The position numbers and the translations under genes were made by a program. From NCBI RefSeq assembly GCF_910578695.1, contig NZ_CAJTQJ010000006.1, forward strand, positions 17,428 through 81,427: a stretch of DNA of 64,000 nt, read 5' to 3'. Positions within the stretch are counted from its first letter, which is position 1. Each line of letters starts with the position of its first letter. Of the stretch, positions 16,395 to 25,890 are shown one piece after another. The notes under the pieces were generated by a model that was not told the DNA's origin, did no database searches, and worked only from the letters and a program-made list of their open reading frames with translations. The DNA is from an uncultured Brachyspira sp. (GTDB lineage: Bacteria > Spirochaetota > Brachyspiria > Brachyspirales > Brachyspiraceae).

Positions 16395-17393
16395 ATGGAC
16401 TTAAAAGATAAAGCCCAAACAATAATAAATGCAAAAGTTCTTGTGATAGGCGATTTAATGCTTGACAGATTTACTTACGGCGATGTGATAAGAATATCTC
16501 CTGAAGCTCCTGTTCCTGTTCTTCACGTGAATAATGAAGAAAATTATTTGGGAGGTGCTGGAAATGTTGCTAGAAATACAGCATCTTTGATTGGAAATAA
16601 TAATGATAATATATTCATAATAGGAGTTATAGGACAGGATAAATCAGCAGATATTATAATGGATAGTCTGAACTATTATAATATAACTTCAAAAGGAATT
16701 ATAATAGATGAAAGCAGGTCTACTATAACTAAAACAAGAATAGTAGCAGGCACTCAGCAGATAGTTCGCATAGATGAAGAAGATACAAGCCCTTTTTCAT
16801 CAAGTATTGTAAAAAAAATAGAAAAAGCATTTATTGATAATGTTGATAATTATAATGTTGTTATAATAAGCGATTATGCCAAAGGAATCATTACAAGATC
16901 ATTTGCAAAAAAAATAATAGATATATGCAATAAAAAAAATAAGCCTGTATTAATTGATCCTGCTATAAAACATTTTTCATTTTATAAGAAGGCTACTTTA
17001 ATGACTCCGAATTTGAAAGAGGCGGCGGAAGGCTCAGAAAGTAAATTTCCTTTTTATGAGTTTGATGAAAAAGCAATTAAAGTATTGGGAGATAGCATTA
17101 TAAAAAAATTAAGTTTATCAAAATTAATGATAACATTAGGGGCTAATGGAATGGCTTTATTTGATAAAGATATAAAATCAAAAAACAGCCCTTATATAAT
17201 ACCTACAAAGGCTAAAAGCGTATTTGATGTTTCAGGGGCAGGCGATACTGTAATATCTGTACTTGCTATGTGCTTATCTGTTGGATTATCATTTAAGGAA
17301 TCTTCAGAAATTGCTAATGCAGCTGCAGGAATTGTTGTAGGAAAAAGAGGTACTTCTACTTTGACTTTGAAGGAATTAATTAATACATTATAA
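16395..17393 (+). CDS. rfaE1: D-glycero-beta-D-manno-heptose-7-phosphate kinase (HldE domain 1)
   Basis: 332 residues, PfkB-family sugar kinase. The N-terminal VLVIGDLMLDRFTYGDV, SPEAPVPVL and GGAGNVARN blocks are specific to RfaE/HldE kinases; the C-terminal DVSGAGDT carries the catalytic Asp (~284). It phosphorylates heptose-7-phosphate on C1 for ADP-heptose, hence an LPS/LOS inner core or glycan. The adenylyltransferase half of HldE is absent, so that step must be encoded elsewhere. 18 bp upstream of a lipoprotein gene. Confidence 0.9.
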   Translation: MDLKDKAQTIINAKVLVIGDLMLDRFTYGDVIRISPEAPVPVLHVNNEENYLGGAGNVARNTASLIGNNNDNIFIIGVIGQDKSADIIMDSLNYYNITSKGIIIDESRSTITKTRIVAGTQQIVRIDEEDTSPFSSSIVKKIEKAFIDNVDNYNVVIISDYAKGIITRSFAKKIIDICNKKNKPVLIDPAIKHFSFYKKATLMTPNLKEAAEGSESKFPFYEFDEKAIKVLGDSIIKKLSLSKLMITLGANGMALFDKDIKSKNSPYIIPTKAKSVFDVSGAGDTVISVLAMCLSVGLSFKESSEIANAAAGIVVGKRGTSTLTLKELINTL

Positions 17394-17411
17394 AAATGGA
17401 TATGTTATTTT

Positions 17412-18542
17412 ATGAAGAGAAAAATATTTATATTATTATTTACATTGATATTTATAATTTCCTGTTTGCCTAAACCTTTAATAGTACCTGCTAAAGTTGT
17501 TACAGAATTTCATTTGGGAAATGATATAGGAATTTACAGCAATGAATTTGTAAATTTGGATAGCCCTAAAATATATAAAGTAGATAATGAATATTATTTC
17601 GGAGATTTTTATAGAATTAAAAATGATACTGTTTATGCATTAGATTTGTATAATTCAAGAATGGTAATAGCTTCAGGAAGCAATATAAAATATTTTCCTT
17701 TAGAATATAATAATCTTGAAACTTCAAAAATATCTCTTATAGATTCAAATTCTAATATATATATAACAGGATATAATGTGAGATATATAGGCGATGTTGT
17801 AGTAAGCAATGTTATGATGTCGCTTCCTTCTGAAAGTCCGTCTACCGAAGGATATGATACGCCCCGCATAGAAACATATACTATTAAAGTAACTAATACT
17901 AATTATAAAAAAGTAGGCTTTGTGTCATTAAATAAAATATCTTCTGAAGGAAAAACGCTTTATAATATAGATACTATTATAGATAATGAATATGAGTCTA
18001 TAGTAAAATTATTAACATTAACAAATCATAAATTTGCAATACTAAAAAGAGATAAAGAAAGAGTACCAATCATTGATATATATGATATGAATAATGGTAA
18101 AATGGAAAACAGATATTTTCTTAAAGATGTTGAATATATGAATACTAATAAGATGTCATATAGAGAAATAGTCGATTGTGTTTATATAGCAGAAAAGGAA
18201 GTTTTGGCTATACTTACTATGAATATAATAGAAGGAAAGCATCAGGAAGATATTGTATATACAAGCGAATTAGATAATTTTGATTTAAAAGAATCTTATA
18301 AAATACCATGCAGGGATAATTCTTTAGCGGTGGGAATGTCAAGTACAGGCAGAGTTACATATACAGGTATGGATAATGGAATGTATTTTTTTATACGAAC
18401 TAATCCTTTTTTATCGCAGAATTATGTAAAAGAATATTTAGGTATAGATGGTTTTAATAAATTAAGAGGAATAAATATGTTTGATGATTCTGTTTACGGA
18501 TTTATGGTAGAAGACGAGGTTATAAAATTCCATAATTATTAA
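17412..18542 (+). CDS. Hypothetical lipoprotein, probable beta-propeller
   Basis: 376 residues with a type II signal peptide (residues 1-17, lipobox FIISC, Cys18). I do not recognise a family. The body is beta-rich with repeated short strand-turn patterns (NEYYFGDFYRI.., NSNIYITGYNV.., ..HKFAILKRD), and its overall size suggests a six- to eight-bladed propeller. It lies 18 bp after the heptose kinase gene and probably shares its transcript. Confidence 0.7.
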   Translation: MKRKIFILLFTLIFIISCLPKPLIVPAKVVTEFHLGNDIGIYSNEFVNLDSPKIYKVDNEYYFGDFYRIKNDTVYALDLYNSRMVIASGSNIKYFPLEYNNLETSKISLIDSNSNIYITGYNVRYIGDVVVSNVMMSLPSESPSTEGYDTPRIETYTIKVTNTNYKKVGFVSLNKISSEGKTLYNIDTIIDNEYESIVKLLTLTNHKFAILKRDKERVPIIDIYDMNNGKMENRYFLKDVEYMNTNKMSYREIVDCVYIAEKEVLAILTMNIIEGKHQEDIVYTSELDNFDLKESYKIPCRDNSLAVGMSSTGRVTYTGMDNGMYFFIRTNPFLSQNYVKEYLGIDGFNKLRGINMFDDSVYGFMVEDEVIKFHNY

Positions 18543-18598
18543 GTATTTTTTGTCAATATTATTTTTATTTAAAAATTTATTATTTATGGAGATATATT

Positions 18599-20158
18599 AT
18601 GAAATACACAATAGCTTTAACAGGCGCCACAGGAAATATGGGACTTGAAACATTAAGACAATTAATGGAAATAGAAGATATTGAAACTGTAAAAGTTCTT
18701 ATAAGAAAAGAAAGTAAAGCACAAGCTCAGAAATTTAAAAGACAATACGGTAAAAGAGTAGAAATAGTTACAGGTTATTTATATGACAGAGATGATTTAG
18801 AAAAATTATTAAAAGACTGTCATTATGTACTTAATCTTGCAGCAGTTATTCCTCCAAAGTCGGATAAATATCCTAAACTAGCACATCTTACAAATTTTGT
18901 GGGAGTTAAGCATATAGTTGATATATTAGAATCAATGGATAAAGATAAAACTCCTAAACTTGTGCATATATCTACAGTAGCTCTTTACGGCAACCGCAAT
19001 GAAAAACATCCTTATGGCAGGGTAGGGGATCCTTTATTAATAAGTCCTTATGATGCATACTCTTTTTCTAAGTTAAAGGGCGAAAGATATGTACTTGATT
19101 CATCATTAGAAAATAGGGCTGTAATAAGACAAACTGCAATGCTTCATAATAGAATGCTTACTGATAATATGAGCGATGGACTTATGTTTCATACTTGCTA
19201 TAATACACCGCTTGAATGGGCAACTGCAAGAGACAGCGGACTTTTGATGAAAAGAATTATTGAAGAAGATATAAAGGGAAGTTTAGACGATTATTTTTGG
19301 AAAGGCGTTTTTAACTTGGGAAGCAAGGCAGAAAATAGGATTTTGGGTTATGATACATTTAATGACGGATTCAAACTTATAGGAGGCTCCACTAAAACAT
19401 ATATGAAGCCTAATTGGAATGCTGTAAGAAATTTTCATGGGCTTTGGTATTATGACGGATATAAACTGGAGGAATTATTCCAATATCAAAAGGAGTCTGT
19501 TGCTGATTATTGGAATGAAATAGGAAAAAAGCATTGGTATTATTCATTTGGTAAAATAGTACCTCCTTCCTTAATATCATTTTTTGCCATACAAAGACTT
19601 CTGCCTCACCCGAATTCACCTACATATTGGAGAAGAAACGGAGAGGACGGTAAGATTATAGCTGCATTCGGAAGTTTAGAAAATTTTGATAATCTGCCTA
19701 AAAAATGGGAGAATTTCAATCTGCTTTTTGAAAATAAGGATTCTGAAGGAAACTATATAGATTATAAATCTCTGCTTGATATAAAAAATGCTAAGCTTCT
19801 TAATCACGGATATGATGAAAATAAAAAAGACAGTGAAATAGATTTAGAAGATTTAAAAAAGGCTGCAGAGTTTAGGGGGGGGAGACTTTTAAGCACTAGT
19901 ATACTTAAAGGAGATTTGCATACAAAATTGAAATGGGCTTGTGCACAGGGGCATGAATTTGAGGCTTCGCCATTTACTGTGATAAAAGCAGGGCATTGGT
20001 GCGAAGAATGTATGCCTGATTATACTTGGAACTTTGATATATTAGCTAAAAAAAATCCTTTCTTTGCTCAGGTTTGGTATGATTCGCATAATGAAGATGA
20101 GAATATGATTTATTATTTTGATGAAGATTTTAAGGCTCATTATAAAAAGGTAAATTGA
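18599..20158 (+). CDS. Extended SDR (NAD-dependent epimerase-like) fused to a zinc ribbon
   Basis: 519 residues. Residues 1-~260 form an extended Rossmann SDR: ALTGATGNMG (glycine-rich, 6-15), LNLAAVIPP, and an active-site YDAYSFSKLKGE with YxxxK. The C-terminal ~180 residues are not standard for SDRs. They hold C448-x3-H452 and C468-x2-C471 (WACAQGHEF and HWCEEC), like the small zinc ribbons of nucleic acid-associated proteins. A run of eight G (19875-19882) at about residue 426 precedes the ribbon. The stop is 4 bp from the methyltransferase ATG, implying translational coupling. Confidence 0.8.
   Translation: MKYTIALTGATGNMGLETLRQLMEIEDIETVKVLIRKESKAQAQKFKRQYGKRVEIVTGYLYDRDDLEKLLKDCHYVLNLAAVIPPKSDKYPKLAHLTNFVGVKHIVDILESMDKDKTPKLVHISTVALYGNRNEKHPYGRVGDPLLISPYDAYSFSKLKGERYVLDSSLENRAVIRQTAMLHNRMLTDNMSDGLMFHTCYNTPLEWATARDSGLLMKRIIEEDIKGSLDDYFWKGVFNLGSKAENRILGYDTFNDGFKLIGGSTKTYMKPNWNAVRNFHGLWYYDGYKLEELFQYQKESVADYWNEIGKKHWYYSFGKIVPPSLISFFAIQRLLPHPNSPTYWRRNGEDGKIIAAFGSLENFDNLPKKWENFNLLFENKDSEGNYIDYKSLLDIKNAKLLNHGYDENKKDSEIDLEDLKKAAEFRGGRLLSTSILKGDLHTKLKWACAQGHEFEASPFTVIKAGHWCEECMPDYTWNFDILAKKNPFFAQVWYDSHNEDENMIYYFDEDFKAHYKKVN
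19875..19882 (+). repeat. Poly-G tract (G8) inside a coding region
   Basis: Eight consecutive G between TTTA and AGAC. Slippage by one base would truncate the SDR-zinc ribbon protein just before its zinc-binding part. Confidence 0.85.
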
Positions 20159-20162
20159 TTTT

Positions 20163-21479
20163 ATGTATAATGATATCATTTCATCATATTCTTATAATAT
20201 GAGTAATTTTAATTCTATTCCTTTAGATTATTCTTGGTCTTTTTCTGATAAAACTATAAAAGATACAGCATACATTACACATAATTATTATACATATCCT
20301 GCTAAATTTATACCGCAGTTAGTTTCAAGATTAATTAATATCTATACAAAAGAAATGCAGACAGTGGCAGATCCGTTTATGGGAAGCGGTACAGCTATTG
20401 TTGAAGCTATTGTAAATAAAAGATATGCTTATGGTACAGATATAAATGAAATAGCATATTTAATATCTAAAGTAAAAAGTACTCCTCTTAATATAGAATT
20501 ATTAAAAAAAGAATATTCTATATTAGAAGAAAAATTAACAACAGAAAAAGAAGAGTTTTTAATAAAAGCAAAAAATATTCTACCCGATAATGAGAGAATA
20601 GATTATTGGTTTAAGCCAAAACAAAAAGAAGAATTATCTTTAATTTTTTATTTTATACTTGAAATAGAAAATACAGATATAAGAGATTTTTATCTTGTTG
20701 CTTTTGCCCAGATATTAAAAACTGCATCTATATGGCTTCAAAAAAGTATAAAGCCTACAAGAGATATGAAGAAAAAAGAATATAATTCTTATTCTCTATT
20801 TTTTAGTATTGCCAAAAGAATGATAAAAAGACATGAATTATATAATTCTATGCTTGATAAGAATTTTTTCTATAATATCAATAAATATAGAAAAATAAAA
20901 TGCGGAGATTCTAGGTTTATGCCTTTAGAAGATGGGGAGGCTGATTTTATTGTAACTAGCCCTCCTTATGTAACTAGTTATGAGTATGCTGATTTACATC
21001 AATTACCTTCTTTATGGTTTGGATACTTAAATACTTTGTCTGAATTTAGAGAGAAATTTATAGGAAGCAGTTATAAAAATAGAGATGATATAGATAATAT
21101 GGATTTAAAAAGCGATATGATTCTTCAAACTATAAATAATTTTTCAAGCAATAAAAAAAAGATAAGAGAGATAAAAAATTATTATGCTGATATGCTTGAA
21201 AGTTTTATTGAAATGAAAAGAATATTAAAAGTTAAAGGCAAAGCTGCTATTGTAATAGGCAATACTCAATTTAAAAATATTGATATATTGAATGCTGAAA
21301 TATTTTGCGAACAAATGACAAATATAGGTTTTAGAGTTTTTGATATTATACATAGAGAAATACCTTCAAAAATGCTCCCTTCTACTAGAGATTCATCTAC
21401 AGGAAGATTTGCAAAAATATCATCTACAGATAAATTAGTTTATCCTACAGAATATATTTTAATTATGGAGAAAGTATGA
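20163..21479 (+). CDS. DNA methyltransferase (N4-cytosine/N6-adenine type)
   Basis: 438 residues. SAM-binding motif I is ADPFMGSGT (69-77), with the acidic follow-on YGTDINEIAY (90-99). Catalytic motif IV is TSPPY (265-269), the form usual for N4-cytosine enzymes. Motif I precedes motif IV with ~190 residues between, so the target-recognition region lies in the middle. The ATG overlaps the next gene's start (ATGA at 21476-21479). With the endonuclease-like gene it forms a type II restriction-modification pair. Confidence 0.88.
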   Translation: MYNDIISSYSYNMSNFNSIPLDYSWSFSDKTIKDTAYITHNYYTYPAKFIPQLVSRLINIYTKEMQTVADPFMGSGTAIVEAIVNKRYAYGTDINEIAYLISKVKSTPLNIELLKKEYSILEEKLTTEKEEFLIKAKNILPDNERIDYWFKPKQKEELSLIFYFILEIENTDIRDFYLVAFAQILKTASIWLQKSIKPTRDMKKKEYNSYSLFFSIAKRMIKRHELYNSMLDKNFFYNINKYRKIKCGDSRFMPLEDGEADFIVTSPPYVTSYEYADLHQLPSLWFGYLNTLSEFREKFIGSSYKNRDDIDNMDLKSDMILQTINNFSSNKKKIREIKNYYADMLESFIEMKRILKVKGKAAIVIGNTQFKNIDILNAEIFCEQMTNIGFRVFDIIHREIPSKMLPSTRDSSTGRFAKISSTDKLVYPTEYILIMEKV

Positions 21480-22150
21480 CATTTGAAGATTTAATAACTC
21501 TTTATGAAAATAAAAAAATAGTATATGATGATAATACTTATATGCATATTTCAGAAATTTTAAAAGAAGCAAAAGAAAATTATATAAAAGATGCTTTAAA
21601 AAACGGAATAATAGATACTGAGCAGTCTTGGAGAGCTTTCAAAGGTAAAAATTTAGAAAAAATTATTGAGTATATAATTACTGATGAAGTAAAAAAGCTG
21701 GGACTTTCTATAATCAATGGTAATAAATTAGAAAGAAAGAAAATTTTTAAAGACAAAACTTTAGACTTACTAAAAAGAAATTTATGTATAGATTATGGAG
21801 AATACGGGCTTCATTTACCTGATGTTGATATAATAATTTATGATGAAAAAACTAGTAAAATAATTTCTGTGCTTTCAATAAAGGTTACTTTAAGAGAGAG
21901 AATAGCACAAACAGGTTATTGGAAATTAAAGCTTATGCAGTCATCTGTTACAAGACATATAAAAGTATTGTTTATCACTCTTGATGAAGATGAAACTTTA
22001 TCTATAAAGAATCCTGCTAAGAAAGGGCGTGCTGTTGCTGAGACAGACACAGATGGCTGTTATATACTTACAGAAAATAAAGTAGATGAAAGCAGTAAAG
22101 TAAAATTATTTTCCGATTTTATTAATGATTTAAATAAAATGATTAAATAA
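21476..22150 (+). CDS. Probable type II restriction endonuclease
   Basis: 224 residues. Visible nuclease-like residues are LPDVDIII (PD at 115-116), then LSIKVTLRERIAQ with Ser134-x-Lys136 and RER 140-142, a PD..SxK variant of the PD-(D/E)xK fold as in enzymes of the CCGG-cutting group (Cfr10I/BsaWI-like; family recalled, not searched). Position is the best evidence: it overlaps the methyltransferase stop by 4 bp, so both are made together. The target sequence is unknown. Confidence 0.72.
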   Translation: MTFEDLITLYENKKIVYDDNTYMHISEILKEAKENYIKDALKNGIIDTEQSWRAFKGKNLEKIIEYIITDEVKKLGLSIINGNKLERKKIFKDKTLDLLKRNLCIDYGEYGLHLPDVDIIIYDEKTSKIISVLSIKVTLRERIAQTGYWKLKLMQSSVTRHIKVLFITLDEDETLSIKNPAKKGRAVAETDTDGCYILTENKVDESSKVKLFSDFINDLNKMIK

Positions 22151-22166
22151 AAAATGGGGTATATGT

Positions 22167-23111
22167 ATGTATAAAAAAGCCGTAATATATTGCTTCTCTG
22201 GTACAGGAAATACTTTAAAAGCAGCAAAAGAATATAAAAAAATATTTGAAGAAAATAATGTTGAAACTTATATCTTTAATGTAGGCGATAATTTTGATGA
22301 TATGCCTAGTCCTAAAGATTATGATTATGTAGGTATTGCTTATCCTATACATGGATTTAATGCTCCTTATCCTATTTTTGACTTGATAAAATTATTTCCT
22401 AAATTTGATAAGGCAGACAGAAAAAAAATATTTATTATAAAAACTTCAGGAGAGCCTTTAACGATTAATAATATATCTTCATATCCTTTAATGTCAAGAC
22501 TAAATAATAAAGGTTATATACTTACTAATGAGTATCATTATATAATGCCTTATAATATTTTATTCAGACATACTGATGAGTTTGCTGCAAAAATGTGGAA
22601 AACCGCTAAGGCTTTATGCGTTATAGAAGCTAATGAAATTTTAAGTGAAAAAGAAAGCTATTTGAAAAAATTTCCTCTTGGAAGATTAATAGCATTCTTA
22701 TTTAGAATAGAGCATCCTGCTATGAAAATTAATGGTAATTTATTTAGAGTGAAAAAAATTTGCACTCATTGTAATTTATGCATTAAAAAATGTCCTGTTA
22801 ATAATATTTATAATGATGAAAAAGGAAATATAAAGTTTAAAAATAAATGCGTAATGTGTACAAGCTGTGCCTTCAGATGCCCTGTTGATGCTATTAATAT
22901 AGGAATATTAAACTTTTGGAGAGTTAATGGTGTATATAAATTCGAGAATCCTCCTTTGGGCTTAAAATCCAAGCATGAAAATTACTGTAAAAAAGCTTAT
23001 GACAGATATTTTGATAATGCCGATAAAAAAATACATTTTTATTCTGATAATGCAGAAGAAGAATATAAACAAAAATCATATTATAAAAATATAGAAAATT
23101 ATATATTATAA
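22167..23111 (+). CDS. EFR1-family flavodoxin-ferredoxin protein
   Basis: 314 residues. The N-terminal flavodoxin-like domain has the FMN-phosphate loop FSGTGNTLKAA (residues 9-19). The C-terminal half has two 4Fe-4S motifs: CTHCNLCIKKCP (~199-210) and CVMCTSCAFRCP (~225-236). The architecture fits EFR1 proteins, which pass electrons between flavin and Fe-S partners in anaerobes. The start ATG at 22167 is 16 bp after the endonuclease-like gene. Confidence 0.88.
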   Translation: MYKKAVIYCFSGTGNTLKAAKEYKKIFEENNVETYIFNVGDNFDDMPSPKDYDYVGIAYPIHGFNAPYPIFDLIKLFPKFDKADRKKIFIIKTSGEPLTINNISSYPLMSRLNNKGYILTNEYHYIMPYNILFRHTDEFAAKMWKTAKALCVIEANEILSEKESYLKKFPLGRLIAFLFRIEHPAMKINGNLFRVKKICTHCNLCIKKCPVNNIYNDEKGNIKFKNKCVMCTSCAFRCPVDAINIGILNFWRVNGVYKFENPPLGLKSKHENYCKKAYDRYFDNADKKIHFYSDNAEEEYKQKSYYKNIENYIL

Positions 23112-23193
23112 TTATAGTAAATATTATTCTAACGATTTTTTTGTAATTTCCGAGAATATAAAAAATAATATAAAAATAAGTTTGGAGCGGAAA

Positions 23194-24093
23194 ATGATAA
23201 AGAAGTCTTTAGCAATATTAATAGCTTTATTATTAGTTTTTGCAATATCATGTAAAAAACCTGCAGAAAGCAGTATAGAAGATGATTATCTAAGTGAGAT
23301 AGAAAAGGAATATCAAAATTCATCTAGCAATGATGTTATTGTAGAAACTAATAATGGTATGCAGTCAGATATGAATAATAATACTTATTCTTCTGCAGAC
23401 AATAATAATAGTATGCAAGCAGATAATAATAAAAATACTTTTAATAGTTCATATACTGCAAATCCTCCTAAAAGAAGACCTTTAAAAGCTACTATATATA
23501 ATTTTTATAGCCCTTGGACTTCTAAAGATGATCCTTTAATTATCAGAGAAATAAGAGTTATGATAGCAAATAAAGAATATACTCAGGCTTTAAACTATAT
23601 AAATAGATTGGATTTTAATAATTTGCCTGATAATGCAGATATAGGGCATTTATATCAATTTAAAGGCATAGTTCATTATTTTCTTGCTAAAGAAGGAAAA
23701 TCAAATAATACTATAGCTAGAAATCATATTACTTTAGCTGATGAATGCTTTAAGAAAGTAGAAGGATTAACTTCTATAGAAAAATTCAAGCCTCTTTCAT
23801 TATTATGGAATGGTATGCTTTATCAAACTTATTCAAATGATAAAAATGAACTTCAAGAAGCTATTGCTTTATTTGACAGAGTTATAACAGAATATCCTAG
23901 AACTAGATTTGCTAATGATGCGGTGTTCTATAAGGCTGTAACTATGAAAAAGTTAGGTATGCCTGAAAATGAATATAATGATCTTTTCTTGTCTATAAAA
24001 AGAGGCGGTTTTGTTGATACTTTGGTATTTTCTCAGATAATAAATGATTATGTTCCTGCTAATGATTTAGTAGATAGAGAAATGCTTAAATAA
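23194..24093 (+). CDS. TPR lipoprotein, BamD/YbgF-like
   Basis: 299 residues from the ATG at 23194; an in-frame TTG at 23182 is part of the GGAGCGG ribosome site. Lipobox FAISC with Cys20. A linker rich in Asn/Ser/Asp (residues ~30-90) leads to a TPR half (YTQALNYINRL, and EAIALFDRVITEYPRTRFAND with FYKAVTMKKLG), as in outer-membrane assembly or peptidoglycan-linked lipoproteins. No partner genes are adjacent. A strong bidirectional hairpin follows. Confidence 0.75.
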   Translation: MIKKSLAILIALLLVFAISCKKPAESSIEDDYLSEIEKEYQNSSSNDVIVETNNGMQSDMNNNTYSSADNNNSMQADNNKNTFNSSYTANPPKRRPLKATIYNFYSPWTSKDDPLIIREIRVMIANKEYTQALNYINRLDFNNLPDNADIGHLYQFKGIVHYFLAKEGKSNNTIARNHITLADECFKKVEGLTSIEKFKPLSLLWNGMLYQTYSNDKNELQEAIALFDRVITEYPRTRFANDAVFYKAVTMKKLGMPENEYNDLFLSIKRGGFVDTLVFSQIINDYVPANDLVDREMLK

Positions 24094-24106
24094 TTTTGGT
24101 TTTTAT

Positions 24107-24152
24107 AAAGTGATAGTTTATTATTAATTATTAAATAAACTGTCGCTTTTTT
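24107..24152. terminator. Bidirectional terminator between convergent TPR genes
   Basis: AAAGTGATAGTTTATT (24107-24122) pairs with AATAAACTGTCGCTTT (24134-24149), with T-runs on both strands. Confidence 0.8.
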
Positions 24153-24153
24153 A

Positions 24154-25755
24154 TTATAGCTTTTCTTCTTTAAGTAAATTATTAAATTGATTTCTTGAAT
24201 ATACAGTTACCTTATCATTATATGAAATATAGTTTCTAGCACTATTATTTAATTTTACAGGCACTATTAAAATACCGTTTTTTGCTCCTGCTTCATTAAC
24301 CATCATTATAAAATCTCTGATAATCAATTCTCCGATTTCAATTTTCTTCCATCTTTTGAAAGATATTAGAACAGTATCTTTTTTATTTCCTTTAGTATTG
24401 TATGTCAAATAATTCACTTCATCTCCGTAATCGTTTTTTGATGAACTGTCATCATATTCCTGTATAATAGAATGATGTAATTTTGTCCTTATCAAATTTG
24501 AACATAGTTTTTTGAAATCTGCAATATTCATATTATAAATTTTATCTACTTTTTGTATAATTTTAAGATTCATTTCATTAGAATTATTATTTTCCTGTAT
24601 TTTTAATTCATCTAGTATTTTTTGAATATTTATAGTATTTTCAGATTTTATTAAGGAAATTAAATAATTAATATCAGTAAATGAACCCTCCCATAAATCA
24701 ACAGCTTTTTCCCAATTTTCTATATCTTCTTTATTAATATATTTTTCATAATTATCATTTTTAGAATTATAGGGCTTTAACTTTTTCTGATGTTCATTTA
24801 TATCTAATAAATATTTTATTAGATTTTCTATATTATAAATATCAAATTCAGGTAAATTCAGATTATTTATTGTTTCAAATAATTTTAAAGATAATTCTAT
24901 ATCGCTTAAAAAATATGAATAGAAAGAGTAATCCAATACTAAATCAAATATTTTTTCATTAGGATTTGCTACATCATATTTAGCATATAAATTATCATAT
25001 ATACCTTTGAACTCTTCTTCATTATCAAGTATTTTATATAATATATGCAGATAAAGTCTGTCAATATATAATTTATCATCAGTATTTTTATCAGCAATAA
25101 GATGCTCTATAAAACTTTTAGCAATATTGAGTTCATCTGAAATCATATACATAGATATTAAAGTTCTATTTAATAAGGCTATATCATCATTTTTTTCTTT
25201 TGCCAATCTTTTTTGAAGCTCCTCTAAAAAGACTATACATTTTTTATAGTCTTTAATTTTAAAAAAAGTAAAAGAAGCTGCTTTAAGATTATCTATATTA
25301 AATTCATTTTTATTCAGCATAGCTTTATTAAAATAATCGCTTGAAAGCATATAGTATCCTTCATTACAAAGAATATCAGCTGCTTTAATATTATAAAACA
25401 TATTATTAGAATCTAATTTAGATATTTTAAGAGTATATTTAAATGCTTTTTCATTTTCACCAAGTTTTTCATAAAATTCTTCTAATTTTTTACATACCTC
25501 TAATTCTTCTTTTTTCTCATAAAAAGATAGAGAAAGTAATTTTTCATACATTTCTAAAGCCGATTCAGTTTCTCCCATTTCTTCTTTTAATTTAGCCAAT
25601 TGAAAAACAGATGCATGATCATCTTTATCTTTATTAATTTTATTAGTCAACTCTTCTATTTGTTTATTTACTTTTTTACCGTTATTTAAATTTTTTTTAA
25701 CAGCAAAGATAATAAAAATTAATAAAACAGCAGCTGCTAGTATAATATAAATCAT
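24154..25755 (-). CDS. Membrane-anchored TPR protein with Mrr-like C-terminus
   Basis: 533 residues. Residues 1-19 form one membrane anchor; then come coiled-coil and TPR helices to ~residue 420 (HASVFQLAKLKEEMGETES.., EKAFKYTLKISKLD..). The last ~90 residues look like an Mrr-type restriction endonuclease domain: VLISFKRWKK, then GAKNGILIVPVKLN and KVTVYSRNQFNNLL. Mrr normally has a QxK pair; here it reads SFK, so catalysis may be lost. An unusual combination of envelope anchor and nuclease-like fold. Confidence 0.72.
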   Translation of the reverse strand: MIYIILAAAVLLIFIIFAVKKNLNNGKKVNKQIEELTNKINKDKDDHASVFQLAKLKEEMGETESALEMYEKLLSLSFYEKKEELEVCKKLEEFYEKLGENEKAFKYTLKISKLDSNNMFYNIKAADILCNEGYYMLSSDYFNKAMLNKNEFNIDNLKAASFTFFKIKDYKKCIVFLEELQKRLAKEKNDDIALLNRTLISMYMISDELNIAKSFIEHLIADKNTDDKLYIDRLYLHILYKILDNEEEFKGIYDNLYAKYDVANPNEKIFDLVLDYSFYSYFLSDIELSLKLFETINNLNLPEFDIYNIENLIKYLLDINEHQKKLKPYNSKNDNYEKYINKEDIENWEKAVDLWEGSFTDINYLISLIKSENTINIQKILDELKIQENNNSNEMNLKIIQKVDKIYNMNIADFKKLCSNLIRTKLHHSIIQEYDDSSSKNDYGDEVNYLTYNTKGNKKDTVLISFKRWKKIEIGELIIRDFIMMVNEAGAKNGILIVPVKLNNSARNYISYNDKVTVYSRNQFNNLLKEEKL

Positions 25756-25890
25756 TTCATATAACCTTTTTCATTTTTTATAAATATTTAGTATGATATA
25801 TTATTTTTTTATATTTTACAATTATCATTATTTATTTATGCTAAAAAATATAGACTAAAATATTAATTTAATATATTATATATAAAATTA

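Noticed and set aside
25756..25890. preQ1 riboswitch before the VUT transporter gene
   Set aside because: No preQ1-type hairpin and A-rich tail could be found; the leader is short and AT-rich.
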